A stretch of DNA of 64,000 nt from Rouxiella sp. WC2420 (GTDB taxonomy: Bacteria > Pseudomonadota > Gammaproteobacteria > Enterobacterales > Enterobacteriaceae), in NCBI RefSeq assembly GCF_041200025.1, contig NZ_CP165628.1, forward strand, positions 1,798,001-1,862,000, in the 5' to 3' direction. Position numbers and translations under genes: made by a program. Positions 35,783 through 44,839 of this stretch are shown in pieces (the first letter of the stretch is position 1; each line of letters begins with the position of its first letter). The notes below the pieces were generated by a model that was not told where the DNA came from, ran no database searches, and saw only the letters and a list, made by a program, of their open reading frames with translations.

Positions 35783-37241
35783 CCCCGACATTGCCTGGCA
35801 GGGGGAAATTAGTTTCTTTGAGGGCGGACGCCTTATCACCCGTACCGGTAGCGACTTTCAATCTGAAGTCATTCTTTTATCCACATGGCTGGATTCATTA
35901 TCGTTGGCGGAGGGAACGCTGATAGGGATATTTTCAGAAAATACTGTCAGTTGGCTCTTATGGGATTTGGCCACGATGCGCTGTGGGCTTAGATTGAAAG
36001 CATTTAATAAAAAACCTCAATTCAGTATGTTAGAGGATTTTCTTACTGAACATTCGCTGGCATTACTGATCGCAAATGATCCATTGCTAATTGCCACGGG
36101 TGCACTGGATATTACCGTGGCAGAAAATCCTGTAAAAATTGGTGATGAAGTAATCATCAAACGTGGAGAGTGTCCCTTCTTTAATCAGGACTGTCTGTCA
36201 TTGGTATACTCCTCTGGGACTACTGGCCATGATAAAGGGCTGATTATAAGTAAAAAGGGGGCTGATTTCGTCATTAAACGTTTTATTCAGGATTACCAGC
36301 TCAGTGAGCGAGACCGTCATCTGATATTTTTGCCTTTGGCCAATTTTCAGCAACGTTTGTCAGTATATGGTTGCCTGCTTAGCAACGCCAGCCTGTGCCT
36401 GTGTGATTACAAGAGTGTTTTCCCTGCGATGCAGGCCTTCAGACCAACCTTTCTGATTGCTCCACCAGTGTTTTACCGTACAGTGGTACAGGTCTTTAAG
36501 ATGCGTGAGAATAAAGACGTAACGCTAAATGCATTGATGGGAGGCAATATCAGGTTTTGTATTACCGGTATGGCACCGATCGATAGGGCAACAGTTAACC
36601 ACTATGAGCAAGGCGGTGTTAGGCTGTTAGAAGCTTATGGTACCACTGAGACCGGAATGATCACTTGGAGTACCCTTGATAGTTACAAGCCGGGCAGTAC
36701 TGGCAAGCCGCTGGACAGGGCACATTTACTAATTAATGCGGACGGTGAATTGTCGATAAATCGCCCATGGCCACTTTCCCAAGGCTATTTCGATCTTCCA
36801 GATGGAGAATCCACTGAAATTTTTCTGGCGAATGGCAACATTGTTACTGGTGATATTGTGACTGAGGATGAAGACGGTTTTTTTTACATCGTCGGACGTA
36901 CAAAAGAAGTCATTATACTCGATAACGGGAAAAAAATTCACCCAAGCGAAATTGAAGACACTTTTGAGATAAATGGAATAGACTGCGAATTAGTTGTGTT
37001 TTTTTATGCGGATAAACGGGCACCAGCAATGTTGGTATCGCGTAATAATATGAGCGAGTCTGATTTTTTACAATGCCAGAAAAAGATTGAAGGTGTGAAT
37101 CTCTCGTTACCACAGGATTATAAAGTAAAATATATCTACTACTGTAATGAGCCAATTAAAAGCAATCCGGATTTTATGACTGCAAATATGAAGATGAGTA
37201 GAAAAAAAATAGAAGATTTTATTTTACATAATATCAGATAA
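35754..37241 (+). CDS. AMP-dependent acyl-CoA/acyl-ACP ligase (adenylation enzyme)
   Basis: 495 residues of the ANL superfamily. ATP loop YSSGTTGHDKG (the usual PKG is replaced by DKG), then LLEAYGTTETG, GDIVTEDEDGFFYIVGRTKE and a C-terminal lysine region NMKMSRKKI. The size and absence of a carrier domain suggest an acyl-CoA or acyl-ACP synthetase rather than an NRPS module. It likely activates a fatty or aryl acid for the ACP encoded two genes on. Its start overlaps the previous gene by 29 bp, coupled to GAGGAGGG. Confidence 0.82.
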   Translation: MKHFYETLSDPDIAWQGEISFFEGGRLITRTGSDFQSEVILLSTWLDSLSLAEGTLIGIFSENTVSWLLWDLATMRCGLRLKAFNKKPQFSMLEDFLTEHSLALLIANDPLLIATGALDITVAENPVKIGDEVIIKRGECPFFNQDCLSLVYSSGTTGHDKGLIISKKGADFVIKRFIQDYQLSERDRHLIFLPLANFQQRLSVYGCLLSNASLCLCDYKSVFPAMQAFRPTFLIAPPVFYRTVVQVFKMRENKDVTLNALMGGNIRFCITGMAPIDRATVNHYEQGGVRLLEAYGTTETGMITWSTLDSYKPGSTGKPLDRAHLLINADGELSINRPWPLSQGYFDLPDGESTEIFLANGNIVTGDIVTEDEDGFFYIVGRTKEVIILDNGKKIHPSEIEDTFEINGIDCELVVFFYADKRAPAMLVSRNNMSESDFLQCQKKIEGVNLSLPQDYKVKYIYYCNEPIKSNPDFMTANMKMSRKKIEDFILHNIR

Positions 37242-37276
37242 AACCACCAGCCTTATACATTATACAGGATGCCACT

Positions 37277-38224
37277 ATGCCATATACGGTGATAGATACG
37301 CATATTAATGTTGCCTCCGATAAACTTGTACCTGAAAAATTTCTTTATGATCAAGCAGTGAATCTACAAAATAAAATGCAAGCACTAGGCGACAGGATTG
37401 AAATTAACAAACTCTTAGATAAGCTAAAATCTTATTATCAGGATCATAATGGTGACCACCTAGTCAGTGAGATGGGTCATAGTGGTATTCATCAGGGGAT
37501 ACTAATCGCTCCAGATTTTTCATATCTTTACCCCTCGGTACTGACGCCGGAAGAGTCAATTGAGCTGCATGAAAAAATTTGTGCTCGTTATCCCGGGCGC
37601 TTCCATGTATTTGCTGGAATTGATCCACGTTATGGCAGTGATGGTATTACACTTTTTCATAATAAGGTAAAATCAGGAAGTGTACATGGCCTGAAAGTCT
37701 ACCCTCTTTGTGGTTTTTCTCCATCAGATAAGAGGCTGTTTCCCTATTATGAAATCTGTGAAGCTTATGGGCTTCCTGTTCTTAGTCATTCTGGGCCAGG
37801 TTGGCAAGATCTCAATTACAGCTTCGGTAACCCGGTATTAATTGATGAAGCTGCACGGCGTTTTCGAGGAGTCAATTTCATCCTTGGCCACGGTGCAATC
37901 TATAATTTCCATGAAAGTTCTTATTTGGCAGTTTACCGAGAAAATGTTTATCTAGATTGTAGCGGCTTTGCTAATCTGGGTAGCAACTCGTTGTGGATAT
38001 CACACCTGAAGAACACATTCAAATGTGGATTTAATCATAAAATACTCTTTGGAACCAGTTGGCCAGCGTATAAGATGACTCTTTCTAATAAAAGAATCAT
38101 GGATATTATGTTTTCTGAGGATGGTCCATTAACTGAGTTGAAAGAAAAAGAAGTTGGGATGATTATGGGTAAGAACTTATTACGTATTCTATCAGTAAGT
38201 GATAAGGGGGAACAAAATGGATGA
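37277..38224 (+). CDS. Amidohydrolase-2-family protein, probably catalytically degenerate
   Basis: 315 residues of the amidohydrolase_2 (ACMSD/gamma-resorcylate decarboxylase-like) fold. The first metal motif should be HxH but reads IDTHINV (second His to Asn). The later His residues are kept (VLSHSGP, ILGHGAI). The usual catalytic/metal Asp in FGSDWP is replaced by Ser in FGTSWP. It is about 40 percent similar in layout to the intact paralogue at 38469-39389. Likely a pseudo-enzyme, possibly a partner subunit of the paralogue. Overlaps the ACP gene by 8 bp. Confidence 0.8.
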   Translation: MPYTVIDTHINVASDKLVPEKFLYDQAVNLQNKMQALGDRIEINKLLDKLKSYYQDHNGDHLVSEMGHSGIHQGILIAPDFSYLYPSVLTPEESIELHEKICARYPGRFHVFAGIDPRYGSDGITLFHNKVKSGSVHGLKVYPLCGFSPSDKRLFPYYEICEAYGLPVLSHSGPGWQDLNYSFGNPVLIDEAARRFRGVNFILGHGAIYNFHESSYLAVYRENVYLDCSGFANLGSNSLWISHLKNTFKCGFNHKILFGTSWPAYKMTLSNKRIMDIMFSEDGPLTELKEKEVGMIMGKNLLRILSVSDKGEQNG

Positions 38225-38465
38225 GACAATGCAGGTTATTCACCGCTATATTATGTCGCGTGATGATGATCTCAAAGAGGAAGTTGGACTGGATGACGAT
38301 CTTTTTGCAAGTGGCATTCTGGATTCTATGGGTTTACTTGGGCTAGTATCGCACTTAGAAGATGTTTACCAGACTAATATCGATCTCAGTGAAATTGATA
38401 TTGATAAAATATCAACTATCCGAAAGATTTCTCTGGAATTGGTACCAACTACTTCAGCGGAGTAG
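38217..38465 (+). CDS. Acyl carrier protein
   Basis: 82 residues from the ATG at 38217, after AGGGGGA. Acidic four-helix carrier with the attachment serine in FASGILDSMGLLGLV (DSxx motif). A longer frame from 38199 lacks a ribosome site. It sits between the two amidohydrolase genes in one operon and next to an acyl ligase and a phosphopantetheinyl transferase, so it should carry the acyl intermediate. Confidence 0.92.
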   Translation: MDETMQVIHRYIMSRDDDLKEEVGLDDDLFASGILDSMGLLGLVSHLEDVYQTNIDLSEIDIDKISTIRKISLELVPTTSAE

Positions 38466-38468
38466 AGG

Positions 38469-39389
38469 ATGAAAATAATTGACGGACATTGTCATTTGGC
38501 CTCCACGCGCTATATTCCGCAGCAATTTTTTGAAGATGTTGCAGCCAATATAACTTGTAAAATGATAGCGTATGGAGAAAAAGTATCTTATAGCAAGATT
38601 CTGCAAATGCTACTGATGCAGCATAACGATCATTATGGTGATAGGTTAATTGTTGAGATGGATGCTGCATCCATCAGTCGCACGGTACTACTTATCCCTG
38701 ATTTCTCCTCGGCCATGGCTATGCCGCTTCCGCAGCGGGAGATCTATGAAGCACATTTTCAGGTCACACAAAAATACCCGGGGCGTTTTTATGTCTTCCC
38801 TGGAGTTAACCCATTGCGGGGGCAAGTCGCGCTCGACGAGTTTGTCGAATCCATTGAAAATTTTGGTTTTCATGGACTCAAACTTTATCCTCCATGCGGC
38901 TATTCACCTTCTAATAAATGTCTCTATCCGTTCTATGACTTCTGTCAGGAAAAATCTTTACCGGTGCTGCTTCATACCGGTCCTACGGTGCAGTCTCTCA
39001 ATCTCACGCTTATGCCACCTTCGTTAATTTGTGCGGCGGCCAGGGACTTTCCTGGTGTTAATTTTATTCTGGCGCATGGAGCTGTTGCCTATGTTGAAGA
39101 GGCTGTTGAACTAGCGCGAAACTGGCCAAATCTTTACATCGATACTGGCGGGATAAGTGGGGCAATTTTCCCAGGTAAATGGCAGAAACAGCTGTTATCT
39201 GTTTTACTCGCAGATATTGAAAACAAAGTGATTTTTGGGTCAGACTGGCCCGTCACGAGGATGTCCGGCGGCCTTAAAAATCTAGTCACTGGAATCACCT
39301 CCAACCCCGCGATAACACAACAGATTACGCCTACCGCGCTACAGGTATTTTTCGGTGAGAATATTACCCGACTGATTGAGGGAGGTTGA
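38469..39389 (+). CDS. Amidohydrolase-2-family enzyme (intact metal site)
   Basis: 306 residues. It keeps the metal ligands that the paralogue lost: IIDGHCHLAS (HxH), VLLHTGP, ILAHGAV and IFGSDWPVTRM (Asp). Members of this family are metal-dependent hydrolases or decarboxylases (ACMS decarboxylase, resorcylate decarboxylase). In this operon it may hydrolyse or decarboxylate an ACP-bound or free intermediate. Starts 3 bp after the ACP gene. Confidence 0.85.
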   Translation: MKIIDGHCHLASTRYIPQQFFEDVAANITCKMIAYGEKVSYSKILQMLLMQHNDHYGDRLIVEMDAASISRTVLLIPDFSSAMAMPLPQREIYEAHFQVTQKYPGRFYVFPGVNPLRGQVALDEFVESIENFGFHGLKLYPPCGYSPSNKCLYPFYDFCQEKSLPVLLHTGPTVQSLNLTLMPPSLICAAARDFPGVNFILAHGAVAYVEEAVELARNWPNLYIDTGGISGAIFPGKWQKQLLSVLLADIENKVIFGSDWPVTRMSGGLKNLVTGITSNPAITQQITPTALQVFFGENITRLIEGG

Positions 39390-39392
39390 TCA

Positions 39393-42300
39393 ATGTATAA
39401 ATTTTTTGAGTTAACCACAACGCAACAAAATTTTATCACTGCGGAACGAATTAACCAGAACCCTGCACTCAACCAACTGACTGTTGCAATCACATCAGAT
39501 ATTCCATTCGATCCTATGCGGTTGAAAAATGCGATCAATACTGTTATTAGACAGAATGGTCGTGAGTTGCGTATGCAGATCCACCATGAGGGGGAAAAAT
39601 TTTACCCTACACGTGACATCTGTTTACAGCAGGGCGCTTTGTTCGTTGATCAACAAGATTTAGATCAGGCGATTGCCCGTTGGTTAATCGGAAGGTCGAT
39701 AGCAGTTATGGACGAAGAGTTGATTCGCTTCACCCTACTGGAGCTATCAACTGGAGGTAACCTGCTGATAATTGAATCCAGCCATATTATATGGGATGGC
39801 ATTTCAGTTGCTATTTTCCTTCAACGTACGCTGGACTGCTACCATGCCCGCTGCGAAGTATCACTGTACCATGATGACTACAATATGTTCGTGCAACAAC
39901 TAGCCAGTAACAGGGACACTGATGGCTACCGCCGAAGCCTTAACTACTGGCAAAAGCTAGTCAGTGATACTCCAACAGTTGCACTTTTACCGCTTAATAA
40001 AAAACATAGCAGCAGAAAACTGAAAACTACAGGATATCGCTATCTACCAATGAGCGAGCCACTTAGTGCCTCCTTGCTGACAAATAATCATCCTCTATCT
40101 CGCTTTCTATCCGCGTTCTGTCGGTATTATCGCCAGTCGACACAGCAGGAAAATTTGCTGGTCGGTATTCCTTATGCAGGACGTAGCCATGAGCGCGATC
40201 GCCATCAAATCGGGCTGTATGAGAATACTTTACCTCTGCTGCTGACAGCAGCTATGGCGGAGAGCGGGGGGGATAAGCTAATCAGAAAACAACTGCTGAC
40301 CAATAGTTTTCATCAGTTGGTGTCGCTGAACGATATAGTCAGACATCTGGAACTTAAAAGTTCTTCCTCTACACATCCCTTGTTTCAGATACTGGTTAAC
40401 TATGTTGATCTCACAACTCAAGATAACACCATCACCCGATTATTTATTTCGAATGGCGCTTCATTGTTCACTCTTTCTTTTCATCTTTTAAAGATTACAG
40501 AGCAGCGATTCGCGTTGCAGATTGAGTTCGATCGCGCAGTTTATTCTGATGTTGATATTGACTTTCTATCTAGCACTTTGTTCAGAGTGATCGCAGGTGA
40601 CATGGCTTTATCGGATGTAGCAGTTGATCCTGAGCCCAGAATCAGTCTGCTCAGTGAACCGCATCTGCCAATTACGGGCAATAAGTCAGTGCTGAACTGT
40701 TTGCAGCAGATAACCGCACGGCGGCCAGATGTTATTTGCCTGCGCAGCCCGCATGGGACCTCACTCACTTTTGCGCAGCTTGAACTACGTAGTAAAGAAC
40801 TTGCACGATATTTTCTAGAAAATTTCGCTTTTGCCTCCGATGAGGCGCGAATTGTCGCATGCGATTTGACCAGAACTGTCGATAGCATTGCTGTGCTGAT
40901 TGCGCTGTTGCGTTGTGGCATGGCGTTTATGCCTATGGATCATAAGTTTCCTGCAGCGCGCAAACAGCAAATTCTCGATGCCAGCCACTGCCGTTTTCTG
41001 GTGACGGATAGAACTTTAGAGTGGGTGGGTGAGGATGTATTACAGAAACTGGTTATGATTAATGTTTCATTACCTTTACCGCTCAGCCTCTATAAGCTGG
41101 CTTGCAAACAACCCGTCAGCAGTCAGCAGTTGGCATATTGCCTTTATACCTCCGGTTCAACAGGGACACCTAAGGGGGTGATGCTTAGCCACGGTAATCT
41201 CACAGCCTTTATTGCATGGTCGCTGACCGCAGGTGAAGAGATCTTCCGCCGTGTACCCTTTGTCACTTCTTTTTCATTCGATCTAAGTATCTATGAAATA
41301 TTTGCCACGCTTTGCAGCGGCGGATGTTTAACGGTGCTGGATAATGCTATTCAGTTGCAATATCACGATGACTATACCTTGTTGAATACGGTTCCCTCGG
41401 TGCTTGAATACTTGCTTGAACACCGGGCATTACCACATGCACTGCTGCGTGTTAATGTTGCAGGGGAAGCGCTGTCACCAAACGTGGTTAAAAAGTACTT
41501 CTTTTTCGCGACAAAGATGCCAGAGTTTTACAACCTTTATGGTCCTACGGAATTTACTACCTATGCTACGGAATACCATATTACCGGTCCGGAAGAGTCG
41601 ATACCAATAGGTGTACCGATTGCTGGTAATCAGGTTGCGGTAATCAATGATGCAATGGAGCCGCTGCTGCGAGGGCAAATAGGGCAAATTGTGTTGGCTG
41701 GGGTTAACCTGGCAAGCGGCTATATGCATGCACCAGAGCTTACCACGGAGCGTTTTGTTTTCCTCACTGCGTTAAACGCTATTGCTTATCTTACAGGGGA
41801 TAGTGGTTATATTGATGGTGCAGGTCGATTGCACTATATCGGGCGGCAAGACAACCAAGTGAAGATTCGTGGCCACCGGGTGGAACTAAGTGAGATTGAA
41901 CTGGCGGCGGAAAACCTGGAGGGTATTGGTCGTGCAGTCGCATGCCCTGTGGAACATTCAGGCCATAAAGAGATTATCTTGTGTATAGTTACTGAAAGAG
42001 GGTTCAGCACGAAACAGCAAGTATTAGCGGCGTTACGTGAGGTTCTGCCCGGCTATATGATTCCCAACTGGATATATATCCTGGAAGCTTTCCCTTTAAA
42101 TCACAATGGCAAAATTGACCGCAAAGTACTTGCCAAGCAGTCAGGTCAATGGCTAGACGCGTTATTAAGGCATCATAACCAGCCTGCCGGGCCGGAAACC
42201 CCTATTCCAGTAAAGTTGGAACAGCAGTTGCTGGCAATCTGCTGCTCAGTGCTACACGATCCTTTCCTGCACAGAGATAGCGATCTTATTGCATCCGGCG

Positions 42301-43094
42301 CCAACTCGTTAGACATACTTCGACTGCTTGAGCGTATTGAGTCAACATTTTCCCTTCGCTTAAATTACGAAGATATTTTTACGGCGCCAGTGATCGCCGA
42401 TCTGACGCTGAGCATCTTTCATCGCCTGAGGAATGAGGATGCAGTCCCTCCCGTCAAACGGGGACAGACACTATATTTTTTGCCTGGAGCTGGTACGTTA
42501 GGGGCGGTATATCAATCGTGGTTTAAGAAGCTGACGCCTGATTTCGCAGTAAAAATACTAAATTACAATCATGATTTGCCTAGCGCCACCAGTTTTGAGG
42601 CACTGGCAGATAAAACTTGGCAGCGTTTGAAAGCGGAGTGTCAAGTAGGGGAGACCATACATCTGGTTGGTCATTCCTTTGGCGGCTGCCTCGCATATGA
42701 ATTAGCTCTGCGCTCTGAGCGGCAAGCTCAAATCTGCTATGTCACCATTATCGACAGCTTTCTCGACTTTATGCCAGATAATTACCGCTGGGAGAACTTT
42801 ACCGGAGCTGGGGATACCCGATTAGCGTCGCTTCATGTCCTGCTTGATAAGGCGATGGTGCTTCATAAGCAGTTCCGTATCATTGCAAATGACGTACCAC
42901 GTAATATCAATTTACTTTACGCGCGGGGCGGTGTTGGTGGATATTTTAGTAAAGACCTACTTTTACAAAACATACGACGACTGGGGGCCGGAAGAAATAT
43001 TACACTGGTAGATGGCGGACATTTTTCACTATTCAGCGATGTAGCTGAGCAGTCCATTAATAATTTAAAAAACTTCCACCGCATAGGCGATTGA
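39393..43094 (+). CDS. Single-module NRPS: C-A-T-TE, predicted Ala-type A domain
   Basis: 1233 residues. Condensation domain about 1-420 with SHIIWDG in place of HHxxxDG (the catalytic second His is kept). Adenylation domain about 430-920 with YTSGSTGTPKG, YNLYGPTE, GDSGYIDGAGRLHYIGRQDN and the terminal LNHNGKIDR. By eye the specificity pocket reads D-L-Y-N-N-A-L-T-Y-K, close to a published alanine code. Thiolation domain about 950-1030 with GANSLDIL. Thioesterase about 1040-1233 with GHSFGG. It should join an acyl or amine partner to alanine and release it by hydrolysis or cyclisation. Last operon gene, 3 bp after the amidohydrolase. Confidence 0.88.
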   Translation: MYKFFELTTTQQNFITAERINQNPALNQLTVAITSDIPFDPMRLKNAINTVIRQNGRELRMQIHHEGEKFYPTRDICLQQGALFVDQQDLDQAIARWLIGRSIAVMDEELIRFTLLELSTGGNLLIIESSHIIWDGISVAIFLQRTLDCYHARCEVSLYHDDYNMFVQQLASNRDTDGYRRSLNYWQKLVSDTPTVALLPLNKKHSSRKLKTTGYRYLPMSEPLSASLLTNNHPLSRFLSAFCRYYRQSTQQENLLVGIPYAGRSHERDRHQIGLYENTLPLLLTAAMAESGGDKLIRKQLLTNSFHQLVSLNDIVRHLELKSSSSTHPLFQILVNYVDLTTQDNTITRLFISNGASLFTLSFHLLKITEQRFALQIEFDRAVYSDVDIDFLSSTLFRVIAGDMALSDVAVDPEPRISLLSEPHLPITGNKSVLNCLQQITARRPDVICLRSPHGTSLTFAQLELRSKELARYFLENFAFASDEARIVACDLTRTVDSIAVLIALLRCGMAFMPMDHKFPAARKQQILDASHCRFLVTDRTLEWVGEDVLQKLVMINVSLPLPLSLYKLACKQPVSSQQLAYCLYTSGSTGTPKGVMLSHGNLTAFIAWSLTAGEEIFRRVPFVTSFSFDLSIYEIFATLCSGGCLTVLDNAIQLQYHDDYTLLNTVPSVLEYLLEHRALPHALLRVNVAGEALSPNVVKKYFFFATKMPEFYNLYGPTEFTTYATEYHITGPEESIPIGVPIAGNQVAVINDAMEPLLRGQIGQIVLAGVNLASGYMHAPELTTERFVFLTALNAIAYLTGDSGYIDGAGRLHYIGRQDNQVKIRGHRVELSEIELAAENLEGIGRAVACPVEHSGHKEIILCIVTERGFSTKQQVLAALREVLPGYMIPNWIYILEAFPLNHNGKIDRKVLAKQSGQWLDALLRHHNQPAGPETPIPVKLEQQLLAICCSVLHDPFLHRDSDLIASGANSLDILRLLERIESTFSLRLNYEDIFTAPVIADLTLSIFHRLRNEDAVPPVKRGQTLYFLPGAGTLGAVYQSWFKKLTPDFAVKILNYNHDLPSATSFEALADKTWQRLKAECQVGETIHLVGHSFGGCLAYELALRSERQAQICYVTIIDSFLDFMPDNYRWENFTGAGDTRLASLHVLLDKAMVLHKQFRIIANDVPRNINLLYARGGVGGYFSKDLLLQNIRRLGAGRNITLVDGGHFSLFSDVAEQSINNLKNFHRIGD

Positions 43095-43431
43095 ACTGAC
43101 ATTTGCGTTTATATAGGAGCCGATGCATTGACCGGTTGAACTCACAGAACACAAAGGATGATCAAGTGCCTCACGACACCGAAGGGGAAATTCACTGCTT
43201 CGCCAGATTTTCACGGCTTCTGAGCGGGTTGTCACCTCACCTGATGAAGAACTAGAGGCTTACCCACCGGGCAAACTGGTAACCCGCTTGGTCCTTGGTA
43301 GATGAACGATTTGACCGCCTGGGTGAAGGGAGAGGCACTGCCGATGTTACTGGATAAAGCGCAAGGCCAGATGTTTATTGAAGGAAGTAATTAGCAATAA
43401 TAGCACCTGCCCACGAGGAAAGTTCAAGTGG
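43095..43431. other. Gap between NRPS and PPTase with decayed coding sequence
   Basis: A plus-strand stretch resembles broken protein sequence (for example ERVVTSPDEELEAYPPGKLV and later LLDKAQGQMFIEG) with stops and frame changes. I cannot name its origin. There is no obvious T-run terminator of the NRPS operon, though the PPTase faces it from the right. Confidence 0.4.
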
Positions 43432-44151
43432 TCACCTGGCAATAAATGTGATGATGGAATTTTTGTGATTACTTTGTTGATAATAATAGTAGCGGCCGTC
43501 GAAAACCGTTCCGGCTGTAATATTTCTGGTGAGGGATTTCGTTAGACGTAAAGAGAATTTACCGAGTTTTTCGTTTATGTCTATTATCTCTGCATAGGAA
43601 AAATCGAAAAAATATTTTATCGTCGGCCATAACGCTTTAAATAAACTCTCTTTCGCCGAAAACGCGATCAACAAAGCAACATCATAATCTAAGGGTAATG
43701 ATGAAAAATAACCTTGCTCACCGGTTGAAGTAAATTCATTAGCCATATCGACAAAAATCTTTGGCTGTCTTATCTCAATATCAATGCCGATATAGGTCAA
43801 TTTACTCGAAAAACCAGCCACCGCGATAGCAAAGTTATCAGTATGAGAAATAGATCCCAACACTCCGGCAGGCCATACAGGTGCCCTCTCAGGAGAGACA
43901 GCAACCTTGGTCTCCTCACATCCCAAGAGCATTAATACGTTACTGGCGCAGTATCGACCGGCAACAAATTCAGCACGCCTTTTTGTCACTGCGTTGTTTA
44001 GTGTTTGTGGAATGTCGATATTATACTCGATGAATAAGTCATCATGATAATTTTCTTTTATATAAGAGATACTAAAACATCTCACGCCTGGATGGCGAAG
44101 AGTAAATTCATGCTCGATGGGATTTAGGAAGCTTTTAGTGTTTTTTGACAT
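43432..44151 (-). CDS. 4'-Phosphopantetheinyl transferase (EntD/Sfp-type)
   Basis: 239 residues. Motifs GSISHTD, IGIDIEIRQP and FSAKESLFKALWP are those of EntD-type PPTases, which attach phosphopantetheine to the carrier Ser of NRPS and ACP proteins. It faces the operon from the other side and presumably activates the ACP and the NRPS T domain. This makes the cluster self-sufficient after transfer. Confidence 0.93.
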   Translation of the reverse strand: MSKNTKSFLNPIEHEFTLRHPGVRCFSISYIKENYHDDLFIEYNIDIPQTLNNAVTKRRAEFVAGRYCASNVLMLLGCEETKVAVSPERAPVWPAGVLGSISHTDNFAIAVAGFSSKLTYIGIDIEIRQPKIFVDMANEFTSTGEQGYFSSLPLDYDVALLIAFSAKESLFKALWPTIKYFFDFSYAEIIDINEKLGKFSLRLTKSLTRNITAGTVFDGRYYYYQQSNHKNSIITFIAR

Positions 44152-44318
44152 CGGCTGGTCTTAGTTGGGATATGTATCACATGATTTTAGCATAAAATCT
44201 ATTGTGGATTTACCAATGGGTATTATTAAATAACGGGTAGTGATGATCAATTAAAACCGGGCAAAGATTTATGCACTTGGTTTAATCGGTTTTCATATAC
44301 ATTCAGCGATATATTTTA

Positions 44319-44610
44319 CAAGACTTTTTTGAGTAAATAGAATTTTTAGCTACAACCAGGATCAGATCAACACATTCGTGACTCTGTAGCGGTATCTTGT
44401 GGCAAAACAAAACCTCAAAATCACTAACTGGAACGCCTACAACAAGGCTTTCGTCAATCGGGGAACAGTGATTCTGATTGGATGAGCGGGCCATCTAGGA
44501 CTGTTACGACGGTCCAAAAAAGCCTTCGTGTGGTTGTTCTCAACGTTGTTCTGAGACCGTTCTGATGCTCAAGCGGATCTTTCGCCTCACGTTGCGCACC
44601 GCGTCTGGCA
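44319..44610 (+). mobile_element. Decayed IS5/IS903-like fragment (5' part)
   Basis: Sequence from about 44319 matches the 5' part of the IS at 30341-31291 in inverted orientation, including an AGACTTTTTTGAGTAAATAGAA terminal-repeat-like start, the LINRG-like early transposase segment and the CTTTCGCCTCACGTTGCGC region. The frame is broken and the 3' half is missing. Its transposase would have read rightward. Confidence 0.65.
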
Positions 44611-44839
44611 GAAAAAGTACCTGGCTGTGGACGCCGATATTCACGAGGTTATCTGCATCGAAATGTTATTCAGGATTGATGCGAGCCGCTCATGGCTGTC
44701 GTCGGCACCTAACCTCTGCTGTAATTCTTAACGCTTAAGCTTAAGGTGACGATTCTCTGCTTCACTAACTGCTAGCTCCGAATTGGGTATGAGGCCCGAC
44801 TTATCAGTTCACAGCCAGCAAAGATTAAATAGTGTTGCC

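Noticed and set aside
42917..43102. Short minus-strand frame at the NRPS end
   Set aside because: Antisense to the thioesterase domain, no support.
31611..44151. Yersiniabactin, colibactin or other well-known HPI/ICE cargo
   Set aside because: No ybt (HMWP1/2, salicylate synthase, FyuA) or PKS genes are present; the domains differ throughout.
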